From Clostridiales bacterium UBA4039 (GTDB lineage Bacteria; Bacillota; Clostridia; Lachnospirales; Vallitaleaceae), in NCBI GenBank assembly GCA_002382805.1, contig DGAD01000050.1, forward strand, positions 1 through 54,224: 54,224 bases of DNA. The letters are read 5' to 3'. A program made the position numbers and the translations under genes. The notes under the pieces were generated by a model. That model did not search any database. It was not told the DNA's origin and saw only the letters and a list, made by a program, of their open reading frames with translations. This document shows, piece by piece, positions 1 through 7,830 of the stretch. Every line of letters begins with the position of its first letter. Positions within the stretch are counted from its first letter, which is position 1.

Positions 1-171
1 TGAATAAGTATCAAAAAGAATATAATGAGTTTCGGAAAGATCAAGATGAAAAAACTGATTAATAATAGGCCAAGTATCTTTTGGAATAATAAATGGATCA
101 GGATAGGCATTAAGAAACCGTGATGCAAAAGCATCTTGATAATCCGAATGAGAAACAAAAACAGGAAACAT
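1..171 (-). CDS. N-terminal fragment of an unidentified protein, possibly a transposase (runs off the window)
   Basis: An open frame enters from the left edge and starts at an ATG at 171-169 on the minus strand, preceded by a GGAGGTG ribosome binding site. The 57 visible residues begin MFPVFVSHSDYQDAF and contain YPDPFIIPKDTWPIINQFF. This recalls the N-termini of some clostridial DDE transposases, but the catalytic part is outside the window, so the family is a guess. The frame and ribosome binding site are seen directly; the identity is inference. Confidence 0.45.
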   Translation of the reverse strand, partial: MFPVFVSHSDYQDAFASRFLNAYPDPFIIPKDTWPIINQFFHLDLSETHYILFDTYS

Positions 172-355
172 AAAAACACCTCCGGGCAATCGAAAATAAA
201 AGTTACATTCAATTGCCTTCGGCGAAAATTTTTGGAGATTTGTCAAGGGTTTTGGCAAAAAAAGTGGAGGTTTTTATAAAAATAAGAATTGAAAGCATTG
301 ATTTTTCAGGCTTTGTAATTCCGAGAGACTATATATATATTTAAGGAGGAAGATG

Positions 356-1624
356 ATGAACGTATTACAATTTTTAATGACAGAGGTACTTAGTCAACCA
401 GCAGTTCTTATTGGACTATTTGCACTAGTTGGATTGTTGGCTCAGAAAAAATCAGCTGCAGACGTTGTGTCTGGATCCATTAAAGCAACAATTGGCTTTT
501 TGATTCTGGGTGCAGGTGCCGGGACCTTAGTTGGAGCGCTAAATCATTTTAGTGTGATTTTTACGGAAGCTTTTAGTATTACAGGAGTTATTCCAAACAA
601 TGAGGCGATTGTTTCATTAGCTCAAGAAGTTGTTGGTGCAGAGACCGCAATGATTATGGTTTTTGGTATGTTAATGAATATCTTGCTTGCCAGGTTTACA
701 CCGTTTAAGTATATTTTCTTGACAGGGCACCATACAATGTTTATGGCGGCAATGCTATCAGCAATTCTTGTTGGTGGAGGTGTAAAAGGTGTACCTCTTG
801 TCATTATCGGTTCCGTAGTATTGGGAATAGTTATGGTAATCTTCCCTGCGATGGCACAACCTTTTATGAAAGAGATTACAGGTTCTGATGATGTTGCGCT
901 TGGACACTTTGGTACCACAGGTTATGTTGCAGCAGCCCTTACAGGAAAACTTGTCGGTAACAAAGAACACTCAACAGAAAACATGAAATTTCCTAAAGGA
1001 TTGATGTTCTTAAGAGATACTACAATTGCTACTGGATTAACAATGCTTATATTGTTTTTAATATCCGTTTTATTTGCCGGTTCTGAATTTGTAGAAAGTC
1101 AAGTCAGTGGCGGACAGAATTTTATTATGTTTGCAATTATGCAAAGTTTGGTTTTTGCAGCAGGTGTTTATATTGTTCTTGCAGGTGTTCGTATGATTAT
1201 TAGTGAAATCGTGCCTGCGTTTAAAGGAATTGCAGATAAAATTGTACCAAATGCTAAACCAGCACTAGATTGTCCAGTGGTTTTCCCATTTGCTCCTGTA
1301 GCAGTTATTGTTGGGTTTATTGCTAGTTTTGCAGCAGGAATTGTAGGAATGTTTCTTCTGTCACTCGTGGGTGCCACAGTAATTATTCCAGGGGTTATTC
1401 CTCACTTTTTTACCGGAGCAACAGCAGGTGTTTTTGGAAACTCTACCGGTGGTAGACGCGGTGCAGTCATAGGAGCATTTGTTAATGGGCTTATTATTAC
1501 CATCCTACCGATATTGCTCTTACCTGTTCTTGGCGCATTAGGATATGCGAATACAACCTTTGGAGACTCTGATTTTGGGATTATCGGTATCATTATAGGT
1601 AATATTGTTAAACTATTTATGTAG
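356..1624 (+). CDS. ulaA: PTS ascorbate-type transporter, EIIC component (UlaA/SgaT family)
   Basis: Membrane channel subunit of a phosphotransferase system of the ascorbate/galactitol class; in this family EIIC moves the sugar while EIIB phosphorylates it. The 422-residue protein is almost entirely hydrophobic, with about ten membrane segments, and carries the family-typical stretches ATIGFLILGAGAGTL near the N-terminus and FLTGHHTMFMAA near residue 125. The ATG at 356 is preferred over 353 because GGAGG ends at 349 and gives a 6-base spacer. An HPr gene follows after 27 bases, but no EIIA or EIIB is visible on either side, which is unusual for ula operons. The substrate is therefore not certain; L-ascorbate or a related acid is the family default. 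Confidence 0.85.
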   Translation: MNVLQFLMTEVLSQPAVLIGLFALVGLLAQKKSAADVVSGSIKATIGFLILGAGAGTLVGALNHFSVIFTEAFSITGVIPNNEAIVSLAQEVVGAETAMIMVFGMLMNILLARFTPFKYIFLTGHHTMFMAAMLSAILVGGGVKGVPLVIIGSVVLGIVMVIFPAMAQPFMKEITGSDDVALGHFGTTGYVAAALTGKLVGNKEHSTENMKFPKGLMFLRDTTIATGLTMLILFLISVLFAGSEFVESQVSGGQNFIMFAIMQSLVFAAGVYIVLAGVRMIISEIVPAFKGIADKIVPNAKPALDCPVVFPFAPVAVIVGFIASFAAGIVGMFLLSLVGATVIIPGVIPHFFTGATAGVFGNSTGGRRGAVIGAFVNGLIITILPILLLPVLGALGYANTTFGDSDFGIIGIIIGNIVKLFM

Positions 1625-1651
1625 CTTAGTGGTAGATAAAGGCGATGATGT

Positions 1652-1924
1652 ATGATTGCAAAAGAATTTATCATAAAAAATAAGCATGGATTACATGCTC
1701 GTCCGGCAGCACTATTTAGCCATGAGGCGGCAAAATTTGGCGCGAAAGTTACAGTGAAACGTATGGATAGTACGCTGAGGGTGGATGCAAAAAATGTTGT
1801 CTCGGTCCTTATGCTTAGCGTTCGTTCAGGGATGAAGATAGAGGTCGAAGCAGACGGACACGACGAATCTGAGGCGATTGATGCCTTAAGTAGATTAATA
1901 GCATGTGATTTTGATGAAGCGTAG
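1652..1924 (+). CDS. HPr-family phosphocarrier protein lacking the regulatory serine
   Basis: Small 90-residue phosphocarrier that relays phosphate from enzyme I to a PTS EIIA. The active-site motif KHGLHARPAALF places the phosphorylated histidine at residue 15, with Arg17 and Pro18. The site phosphorylated by HPr kinase in Firmicutes (Ser46 in a K-S-I-M-G context) reads DAKNVVSVLM here, so Asn48 replaces the serine. The gene follows the EIIC gene closely and precedes a strong terminator, suggesting a two-gene operon and an HPr dedicated to that transporter rather than the general HPr used for carbon catabolite repression. The ribosome binding site is weak (AAAGGCG). Confidence 0.85.
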   Translation: MIAKEFIIKNKHGLHARPAALFSHEAAKFGAKVTVKRMDSTLRVDAKNVVSVLMLSVRSGMKIEVEADGHDESEAIDALSRLIACDFDEA

Positions 1925-1926
1925 GA

Positions 1927-1972
1927 TAAAGCAAGGAGTCTTATAAAACTCCTTGCTTTATTGTGTTATTAT
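1927..1972 (+). terminator. Rho-independent terminator after the HPr gene
   Basis: A 13-base-pair stem (1927-1939 with 1948-1960) has an 8-base loop and is followed by a T-rich run. It closes the EIIC-HPr operon. Confidence 0.85.
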
Positions 1973-2062
1973 TCAAAGCCTCCTTGACGAAGCTTGAGTT
2001 ATCATAGATAATGAAGAGGTTAAACAAGCGACACCAGAGTTATGATATGTAAGGAGAGAAAG

Positions 2063-2512
2063 ATGTCTAGAAAAAAAGCATATAGGATGGTATTAATACT
2101 AATCATTGTTCGAGTAGTATATTCTGTTATACAGTATTTTGGAATGCAGTTACTTATTCGAGTTATCGCTTATGATAACATTGTACCGGTCATGCAATTT
2201 AGCCAAATTGTCTATTGGATATTAACACTTGGAATCGTTATAGGAATTATAATGGCACTGACCAAGGGACGCGAAATCTTAAGCGTTATTAGTTTAATCT
2301 TAGTTATCCTTCAAATTGGACTGGACTTTGGAATAATGTTCTTTACACAAAGAATTATTAATTCAGGTATTCCGGCGATATTTGGGGCGCTAACTTTAGG
2401 CGAAGTTCTGATGTATGTAAGCTATATAAATTCAGGAATCTCCTTGGTGATTAATGTTGTGCTTATAATATTCTTATCAATTTTGTATGCAAAAGAACCC
2501 CACCGAGGGTAA
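2063..2512 (+). CDS. Small integral membrane protein of unknown function
   Basis: A 149-residue protein with four predicted hydrophobic segments (roughly residues 8-30, 45-68, 75-98 and 115-142) and a basic N-terminus, SRKKAYR. I do not recognise a family. The ATG at 2063 is chosen because AAGGAGAG lies 5-12 bases upstream; an in-frame ATG at 2042 has no such site. It ends 9 bases before truA and is probably co-transcribed with it. It could be a DUF-type membrane protein, but nothing indicates a substrate or partner. Confidence 0.7.
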   Translation: MSRKKAYRMVLILIIVRVVYSVIQYFGMQLLIRVIAYDNIVPVMQFSQIVYWILTLGIVIGIIMALTKGREILSVISLILVILQIGLDFGIMFFTQRIINSGIPAIFGALTLGEVLMYVSYINSGISLVINVVLIIFLSILYAKEPHRG

Positions 2513-2521
2513 GGAGCTATT

Positions 2522-3262
2522 ATGAATATAAAAATGCGCATAGCCTATGATGGAACAAGATACAGCGGCTGGCAACGGAACAAAAATGCATCAAAAACAA
2601 TTCAGCATAAGTTAGATGAAACTTTAAGCAAATACTTTGAAGAAAAAGTACAAGTAATTGGTGCCGGAAGAACGGACAAAGGTGTTCATGCAAAAGGAAT
2701 GGTTGCTAACTTTCATCTTCAAGACAAGAAGAAAAATTTGCAAAAATGTAGGCAAGAACTTAATATGTTTTTACCGGAAGATATTGCAATTGTATATATG
2801 GAAGAAGTTTTTGAGCAGTTTCATAGCCGATTTAATGCGGTAAAAAAAACATATTCGTATACATTTTACAAAGCGTATAAAGGTGTGAAGCCTATTTTTG
2901 GGCGCCAATATATGACAGCGCTTCATGAACGGTTAAATATGGAAAAAGTACGTCAGGCAATTGAGCTAATACAAGGAACACATGACTTTGCCGGATTTTC
3001 TTCGGACAAAACGAAAAAATCTACTGTACGAACAATTGAATCCATTAAAATCATTGACGAGGAAGACTATACAAAATTCATATTTACTGGAGATGGTTTT
3101 TTATATCACATGATTCGTATATTGATGGGAACCCTTATTGAAGTTGGTAGAGATACCCGCGAACTTTCATCGATAGTGCAAGTTTTTGAAAATAAAGAAC
3201 GTGCAGAAGCAGGATTTTTAGTGGAACCGAGTGGATTAGCTTTAGAAGAAGTATTTTACTAA
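2522..3262 (+). CDS. truA: tRNA pseudouridine(38-40) synthase TruA
   Basis: Converts uridines 38, 39 and 40 in the anticodon arm of many tRNAs to pseudouridine. At 246 residues it has the usual family length. The catalytic aspartate is Asp52 in GAGRTDKGVHAKG, preceded by the N-terminal motif AYDGTRYSGWQRN. The C-terminal GFLYHMIRILMGTLIEVG motif is also present. AAGGAG sits just upstream of the ATG. A bidirectional-looking terminator at 3284-3318 separates it from the convergent lacI-type gene. Confidence 0.95.
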   Translation: MNIKMRIAYDGTRYSGWQRNKNASKTIQHKLDETLSKYFEEKVQVIGAGRTDKGVHAKGMVANFHLQDKKKNLQKCRQELNMFLPEDIAIVYMEEVFEQFHSRFNAVKKTYSYTFYKAYKGVKPIFGRQYMTALHERLNMEKVRQAIELIQGTHDFAGFSSDKTKKSTVRTIESIKIIDEEDYTKFIFTGDGFLYHMIRILMGTLIEVGRDTRELSSIVQVFENKERAEAGFLVEPSGLALEEVFY

Positions 3263-3283
3263 AAAACATATCGTGAAAGGCGA

Positions 3284-3318
3284 AAAAGAGACACGAAGAT
3301 TTCGGTCTCTTTTTTTTT
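3284..3318. terminator. Terminator between truA and the convergent LacI-type gene
   Basis: AAAGAGAC (3285-3292) pairs with GTCTCTTT (3303-3310 region), and an inner CGAA/TTCG extends the hairpin. A long T run follows on the plus strand. Confidence 0.85.
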
Positions 3319-3326
3319 GTTTTTTT

Positions 3327-4313
3327 CTAGAGTTTTTGTATGGAACTTTTTCGAACAATAAGCTTTGGAGGCAACTCGATAGATGTTTGTTCAATGGACG
3401 GGTCTTTTATACGTGCAAGGAGAAGCTTAAAAGCCGTCTTTGTCATTTCTTCAATGGGCTGATGAATACTTGATATTTCAAAAATTTTTGAGATAAGCGA
3501 ATCATCAAAGCCAATCACAGCGATGTCATTAGGAACATACATCCCTTTTTTGTTGATAAGTCGAATAAACTCAAGCGCCGTGACATCGTTGTAACAAAAT
3601 ACGGCAGACATATCCAAATGCTTATGTGTATTCAGAAAATGTTCAATATTTTGATGAATATCAAAAGCAGACTCTTGACCTGCAGTTAAAGGTATAATTC
3701 GTTTGTCATCAAATGGAATACCGTTGTTGTAGAGTGCTTCTTTGAAAAAACGGAGTTTTTCATCATGAAGGGGGCCTACATAGCCCATTTTTTGATGACC
3801 TTGTGAAACAAGGTCATCGGCAACGAGTTTAACGCCTTCACGATGACATACGGATACACTGTCAAATGCGTCTTTGATTTGTGTGGTAATAACGATGGGG
3901 ACATTGAGCTTTTTAAGTTTTTCTATATTATAATCACCAAAAGGGACGAGCAATATACCATCCACTTGCCTGGATAAAAAATTTTGCACGTTTTCCCACT
4001 CTTTGATGGGGTTATGCATACTGTTGTGAATAATGATATTATAGCCATCTTCCCTAGCTTCTTGCTCCATAGCCTGAATCACTTCCATAAAGTAGGGGTT
4101 TGCAAGATCGGTCACACACACGCCGACGAGGAATGATTGGCTGCTTTTTAGGGTTTGTGCAGCCTTGTTTACAGTAAAATTAGATTCTTCAATCACTTTC
4201 ATAACACGTTTAGCTAACGTTTTATCTACATTAGGATTGCCATTTATCACCCGGGATACGGTAGGTTGAGATACATTTGCCAAGCGGGCTATATCTTTCA
4301 TTGTCATTTTCAT
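3327..4313 (-). CDS. LacI-family transcriptional repressor of the sucrose/fructan locus
   Basis: A 328-residue regulator with an N-terminal helix-turn-helix (MKDIARLANVSQPTVSRVING, about residues 5-25) and a periplasmic-binding-protein-like sensor domain from about residue 60 (VGVCVTDLANPYFMEV). It is transcribed divergently from the sugar ABC transporter. Two palindromes in the 248-base divergent region (4353-4370 and 4530-4541) have the CG-centred form bound by LacI proteins, so it probably represses both itself and the transporter operon, with an imported sugar or its phosphate as inducer. The start ATG at 4313 is preceded by GGGAG. Confidence 0.9.
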   Translation of the reverse strand: MKMTMKDIARLANVSQPTVSRVINGNPNVDKTLAKRVMKVIEESNFTVNKAAQTLKSSQSFLVGVCVTDLANPYFMEVIQAMEQEAREDGYNIIIHNSMHNPIKEWENVQNFLSRQVDGILLVPFGDYNIEKLKKLNVPIVITTQIKDAFDSVSVCHREGVKLVADDLVSQGHQKMGYVGPLHDEKLRFFKEALYNNGIPFDDKRIIPLTAGQESAFDIHQNIEHFLNTHKHLDMSAVFCYNDVTALEFIRLINKKGMYVPNDIAVIGFDDSLISKIFEISSIHQPIEEMTKTAFKLLLARIKDPSIEQTSIELPPKLIVRKSSIQKL

Positions 4314-4352
4314 CAGATCATCTCCCTCAATTTGATTATAAACACCGACGCA

Positions 4353-4370
4353 TAAGAATACGAATTCTTA
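4353..4370. promoter_or_regulatory. Probable LacI-family operator upstream of the repressor gene
   Basis: TAAGAATACGAATTCTTA is an 18-base palindrome with one mismatched pair, centred on CG. It lies 40 bases upstream of the repressor start codon, which fits autoregulation. The core AATACG/CGTATT resembles the site at the transporter promoter. Confidence 0.6.
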
Positions 4371-4492
4371 ATTTGGTGTCTTTTACATTTAAAGCATACT
4401 ACAAAACATAAAAAAAAGGAAGTGTTATTGTATATTTGCCCAATAAATATGCCATAACATACAAAAATACAGGAAATATTTTTGTTTTTATA

Positions 4493-4521
4493 TTGACAAA
4501 TGACTAAAGGAAGAATATAAT
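4493..4521 (+). promoter_or_regulatory. Sigma-A promoter of the sugar ABC transporter operon
   Basis: TTGACA at 4493-4498 and TATAAT at 4516-4521 are separated by exactly 17 bases. The operator lies just downstream, as expected for a repressible promoter. Confidence 0.85.
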
Positions 4522-4529
4522 GCAATTGA

Positions 4530-4541
4530 GAATACGTATTC
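4530..4541. promoter_or_regulatory. Probable LacI-family operator at the transporter promoter
   Basis: GAATACGTATTC is a perfect palindrome, extended with one mismatch to TGAGAATACGTATTCACA. It starts 9 bases after the -10 box, so a bound repressor would block transcription start. Confidence 0.7.
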
Positions 4542-4579
4542 ACAAGAAGCTATAATTCAAAATGAAAAGGAGTCAAGTT

Positions 4580-6004
4580 ATGAAAAAAATTGTATCGTTG
4601 CTTTTAGTTTTTGCTTTGATTTTATCGACAACAGCTTGCGGGAATAGTGGTACACAAGAGAACACAGGGGAAAAAGGGTCCAATGACAACAAAGACAAAG
4701 AAACTATTGTGATTTGGACACAGGCAGCACCAGACCATCCAGAAGGTAAAATGTTTGCCGACCGAATTGAGGCCTATAATGCGGCGAATCCAGATGCGAT
4801 GCAAGTGGAGATACAAAACTTCACTCGCGCAGGTTCAGGTTCAGGGTATATTGATAAACTTAATGCAGCTATTACGTCGTATCAAATGCCAGACATCTTT
4901 GCATTAGATGGTCCAGATGTAGCGTCCTATGTCGAAGCAGGTGTTGTTCGTAGTTTAGATGATATCTTAGACGAAGAGTTTATTAATGGATTTACAGATG
5001 CTATGTTAGGTCAAGGAACAGTTGATGGGAAGTTATATGCGCTAGGTTATCAAGACTCCGGTGTTGTCGTTATGTATAACGAAGACGTCATTAATGAACT
5101 GGATGACGAGGTGAAGGCTTTGATTCCTGGACCGGATGAAGACTGGACATGGGCTGAATTCTATCAAGTCGCACAAGCAATAGATGCGCTTCGCGATGAT
5201 CCTAGTCTTGAAGATAATGAGCATATCAGTAAGCTTGAATTGACAGTAGACTTTTTAACCAGTGATATTCCAAAAGGTGCGTATGAGATTGCTATGTATT
5301 TCTTGTTGCCAATGCTTTGGTCTAATGGAGCAAATGTTGTTGCAGAGGACGGTTTGACACTCGATGGTTATATGAATAGTCCAGAGACAATAGAATCCTT
5401 AAAAGTATTCGGTGACTTTTTCGCCGATGAACTGGCTCTTGCCATAGAACCTGAAAAAAGCTTTCATACAGGAAAAGCAGCGATGGCGATTGGTGGATTT
5501 TGGTTTATTAATGATTTAACCAGCAACTATCCAAATACAAAATTCCGTTCCGTGCGCTATCCAAAAATAGATGCAGAATTTGAAGGGAACTATACACCAT
5601 CAGGAAGTTGGGCTTTTGTTGCATCTGATACGGGAGAAGCTGGCAGCGAAAAAGCAGAGCAAGTAGGAGATGTCTTGGCATGGTTAACCAATGATGAAGC
5701 GGCGAAGGAATATTATCATGCAATTGGCGCCATCCCAGGGCGTACCGATGCTGTGTCTGTCATTGATACGAACACAGACAATCCATATCATAACGAAGCA
5801 TGGCATGTATTAAAATATCAAGTGGAAAATACCAATAAAGCGCGTCCGATAAGTGTAGGCTATCCATATCTTTCAGAGACGTTTGCCCGAGATATTATTA
5901 TGCGCATCGCTCAAAACCAAATCAACGATACAGAGACCATCGAACAATATGTCGATGATGCAATGAAAAAAATTGATTTTGAATTTGAAAAATACAGAAA
6001 ATAA
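4580..6004 (+). CDS. ABC transporter sugar-binding lipoprotein (solute-binding family 1)
   Basis: Extracellular receptor that captures a sugar and delivers it to the two permeases that follow. The 474-residue precursor has a lysine-containing signal peptide and a lipobox-like sequence ending STTAC, then a low-complexity linker rich in N, K, D and E, typical of lipid-anchored binding proteins. The mature domain has the family-1 pattern (YIDKLNAAI, PDIFALDG, AAMAIGGFW). The ATG at 4580 is chosen because AAAAGGAG is 7 bases upstream; the ATG at 4562 lies before that site. A hairpin at 6019-6045 separates it from the permeases and may raise its share of transcript. Sucrose or fructo-oligosaccharide is inferred from the GH32 gene downstream. 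Confidence 0.9.
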   Translation: MKKIVSLLLVFALILSTTACGNSGTQENTGEKGSNDNKDKETIVIWTQAAPDHPEGKMFADRIEAYNAANPDAMQVEIQNFTRAGSGSGYIDKLNAAITSYQMPDIFALDGPDVASYVEAGVVRSLDDILDEEFINGFTDAMLGQGTVDGKLYALGYQDSGVVVMYNEDVINELDDEVKALIPGPDEDWTWAEFYQVAQAIDALRDDPSLEDNEHISKLELTVDFLTSDIPKGAYEIAMYFLLPMLWSNGANVVAEDGLTLDGYMNSPETIESLKVFGDFFADELALAIEPEKSFHTGKAAMAIGGFWFINDLTSNYPNTKFRSVRYPKIDAEFEGNYTPSGSWAFVASDTGEAGSEKAEQVGDVLAWLTNDEAAKEYYHAIGAIPGRTDAVSVIDTNTDNPYHNEAWHVLKYQVENTNKARPISVGYPYLSETFARDIIMRIAQNQINDTETIEQYVDDAMKKIDFEFEKYRK

Positions 6005-6018
6005 ATTATAAATAACAT

Positions 6019-6045
6019 AGCTGCTGTAGTATAGCTGCAGCAGCT
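6019..6045 (+). other. Intercistronic hairpin between binding protein and permease genes
   Basis: AGCTGCTG (6019-6026) pairs perfectly with CAGCAGCT (6038-6045) around an 11-base loop. There is no T run, so it is more likely an mRNA-stabilising or processing element than a full terminator. Confidence 0.55.
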
Positions 6046-6072
6046 GATTATTTAGACAAGGAAGTGAAACCT

Positions 6073-6963
6073 ATGGAAATAGTAAAACAAAAACCTAAAT
6101 ATTCATTCAAAGAATCCATAACTGCCTATGCGTTTTTATTGCCTGCATTAATTCTTGCCTTTACATTTGTCATTTTGCCGATATTTTCAGCATTTATTAA
6201 CGGATTTACAGATTACTACCTATTAAAACCAGATGAAAAAACGTTCATTGGAATTGATAATTTTGTTCGAATGACATCAGATACATTGCTATTAAAGACT
6301 TTTAAAAACACAGTTTATTTTGTGGTCCTTGTTGTTCCACTTCAGCTGGGAATGGCCTTGGTATTGGCGCTTATCGTCAACAAAAAATTAAAGTTTAACG
6401 GATATTTTCGTATGGCCTATTTTGCGCCAGCGGTCTTGTCACTTGTTGTTATCTCGATTCTGTGGTCAGTGCTTTTAAATCCATCTTCGGGACTTGCCAA
6501 CGAACTATTAACAATGATTGGGATACCCAGACAAAAATTCTTAACCAGTACCACCCAAGCGATGCCAACAATTGTGGCCATCTCAGCATGGTCAGGATGC
6601 GGATATCAGATGCTTATCTTCTTGGCAGGGCTAAAAAACATTGAGCATAGTTTGTATGAAGCAGCAGAAATCGACGGTGCCAATAATTGGAGTAAATTTT
6701 TACATATTACCATACCTTCATTACGACCGGTGACGATGTTTTTGATTATTACGACAACAATTCAAGCGTTTAAACTTATCGTACAACCTATGGTTATGAC
6801 TGGAGGCGGTCCGGATTATTCGACAATGACAATTTTACAATACATTTATGAATATGGATTTAGGCACCGTAATGTCGGTTATGTAAGTGCCATTACGCTT
6901 GTTTTTACCCTGTTTTTGGTCGTTGTATCCATACTCATAAAAAAAGTACTTAAGGAGGAATAA
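6073..6963 (+). CDS. Sugar ABC transporter permease, MalF type
   Basis: First of two inner-membrane subunits of a CUT1-type sugar importer. The 296-residue protein has six predicted membrane helices. The EAA loop that contacts the ATPase reads YEAAEIDGANNWSKFLHITI near residues 195-215. The ATG at 6073 is preferred over the in-frame GTG at 6064 because AAGGAAGTG lies just ahead of it. The second permease begins 2 bases after its stop. No ATPase gene is present, which is common for CUT1 systems that share an MsmX-like ATPase encoded elsewhere. Confidence 0.92.
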   Translation: MEIVKQKPKYSFKESITAYAFLLPALILAFTFVILPIFSAFINGFTDYYLLKPDEKTFIGIDNFVRMTSDTLLLKTFKNTVYFVVLVVPLQLGMALVLALIVNKKLKFNGYFRMAYFAPAVLSLVVISILWSVLLNPSSGLANELLTMIGIPRQKFLTSTTQAMPTIVAISAWSGCGYQMLIFLAGLKNIEHSLYEAAEIDGANNWSKFLHITIPSLRPVTMFLIITTTIQAFKLIVQPMVMTGGGPDYSTMTILQYIYEYGFRHRNVGYVSAITLVFTLFLVVVSILIKKVLKEE

Positions 6964-6965
6964 TC

Positions 6966-7805
6966 ATGGCGAAGAAAAAAATAACAAGGCTACTTTTTTA
7001 TATACTTATTACTTGCGTGTCCTTACTTTTTATATTCCCAATGTTGTGGATGATTGTATCGTCTTTTAAAATCGATGAGCATATTTATCGAGATATAGGG
7101 ACCATCTTTGCCTTTATACCTCGAATGGGTGATATGACTTTAAAGCCCTATAGAGAGCTTCTAAGTATGTACAATGTCTTTAAAAACATGGGTAACAGCC
7201 TGATCTATGCAAGCTTAACAGTTATTTTTGGTCTGATGGTCAATTCCCTTGCAGGTTATGCTTTAGCCAAGTTTGAATTTCCGTTTAAAAATGCAGTGTT
7301 GATGTTGATTATCGCGCTAATGATTGTACCGGTAGAGGCAACTATCTTACCTTTATATATGGTTGTCTTTCGAATAAAACTGATTAATACCATCGCAGGA
7401 TATTTATTACCCTTTATTGCGAATGTGATGAATATTTTCTTGTTTCGACAATATTTCTTGTCATTTCCTGAAGAACTATCTGAAGCAGCTCGAATTGATG
7501 GGTTGGGACACTTCAAATTGTTCTATAAGATTGTCTTTCCTATTAGCAAGCCCATCTATGTAACCATTGGGATTATTACCTTTTTAGCATCATGGAATGA
7601 CTTTTTATGGCCGGTCATGGCGTTGTCCAATTCAGAATTGATGCCGGTTCAAGTGGCGCTTAATGCTATTTTTAGTGATACCTACAATATATTCACAAGC
7701 CATACGATGGCTGCTTTAACATTGGTTACCTTACCGGTTGTCATCTTATATATGTTTTTCCAAAAACAGATTGTCGAAGGTGTTGCGCGTTCAGGTATAA
7801 AATAA
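6966..7805 (+). CDS. Sugar ABC transporter permease, MalG type
   Basis: Partner permease of the CUT1 importer. It has 279 residues, six predicted helices, and the EAA-loop sequence SEAARIDGLGHFKLFYKIVF near residue 180. An AAGGAGG site overlaps the end of the preceding gene, indicating tight co-expression. The GH32 hydrolase follows after 25 bases. The length and the C-terminal GVARSGIK are usual for this family. Confidence 0.92.
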   Translation: MAKKKITRLLFYILITCVSLLFIFPMLWMIVSSFKIDEHIYRDIGTIFAFIPRMGDMTLKPYRELLSMYNVFKNMGNSLIYASLTVIFGLMVNSLAGYALAKFEFPFKNAVLMLIIALMIVPVEATILPLYMVVFRIKLINTIAGYLLPFIANVMNIFLFRQYFLSFPEELSEAARIDGLGHFKLFYKIVFPISKPIYVTIGIITFLASWNDFLWPVMALSNSELMPVQVALNAIFSDTYNIFTSHTMAALTLVTLPVVILYMFFQKQIVEGVARSGIK

Positions 7806-7830
7806 ATAAATGTACGAGAAAGGAATTATC

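Noticed and set aside
4313..4543. 76-codon frame upstream of the first LacI gene
   Set aside because: It covers the divergent promoter and both operators, and has no conserved look.
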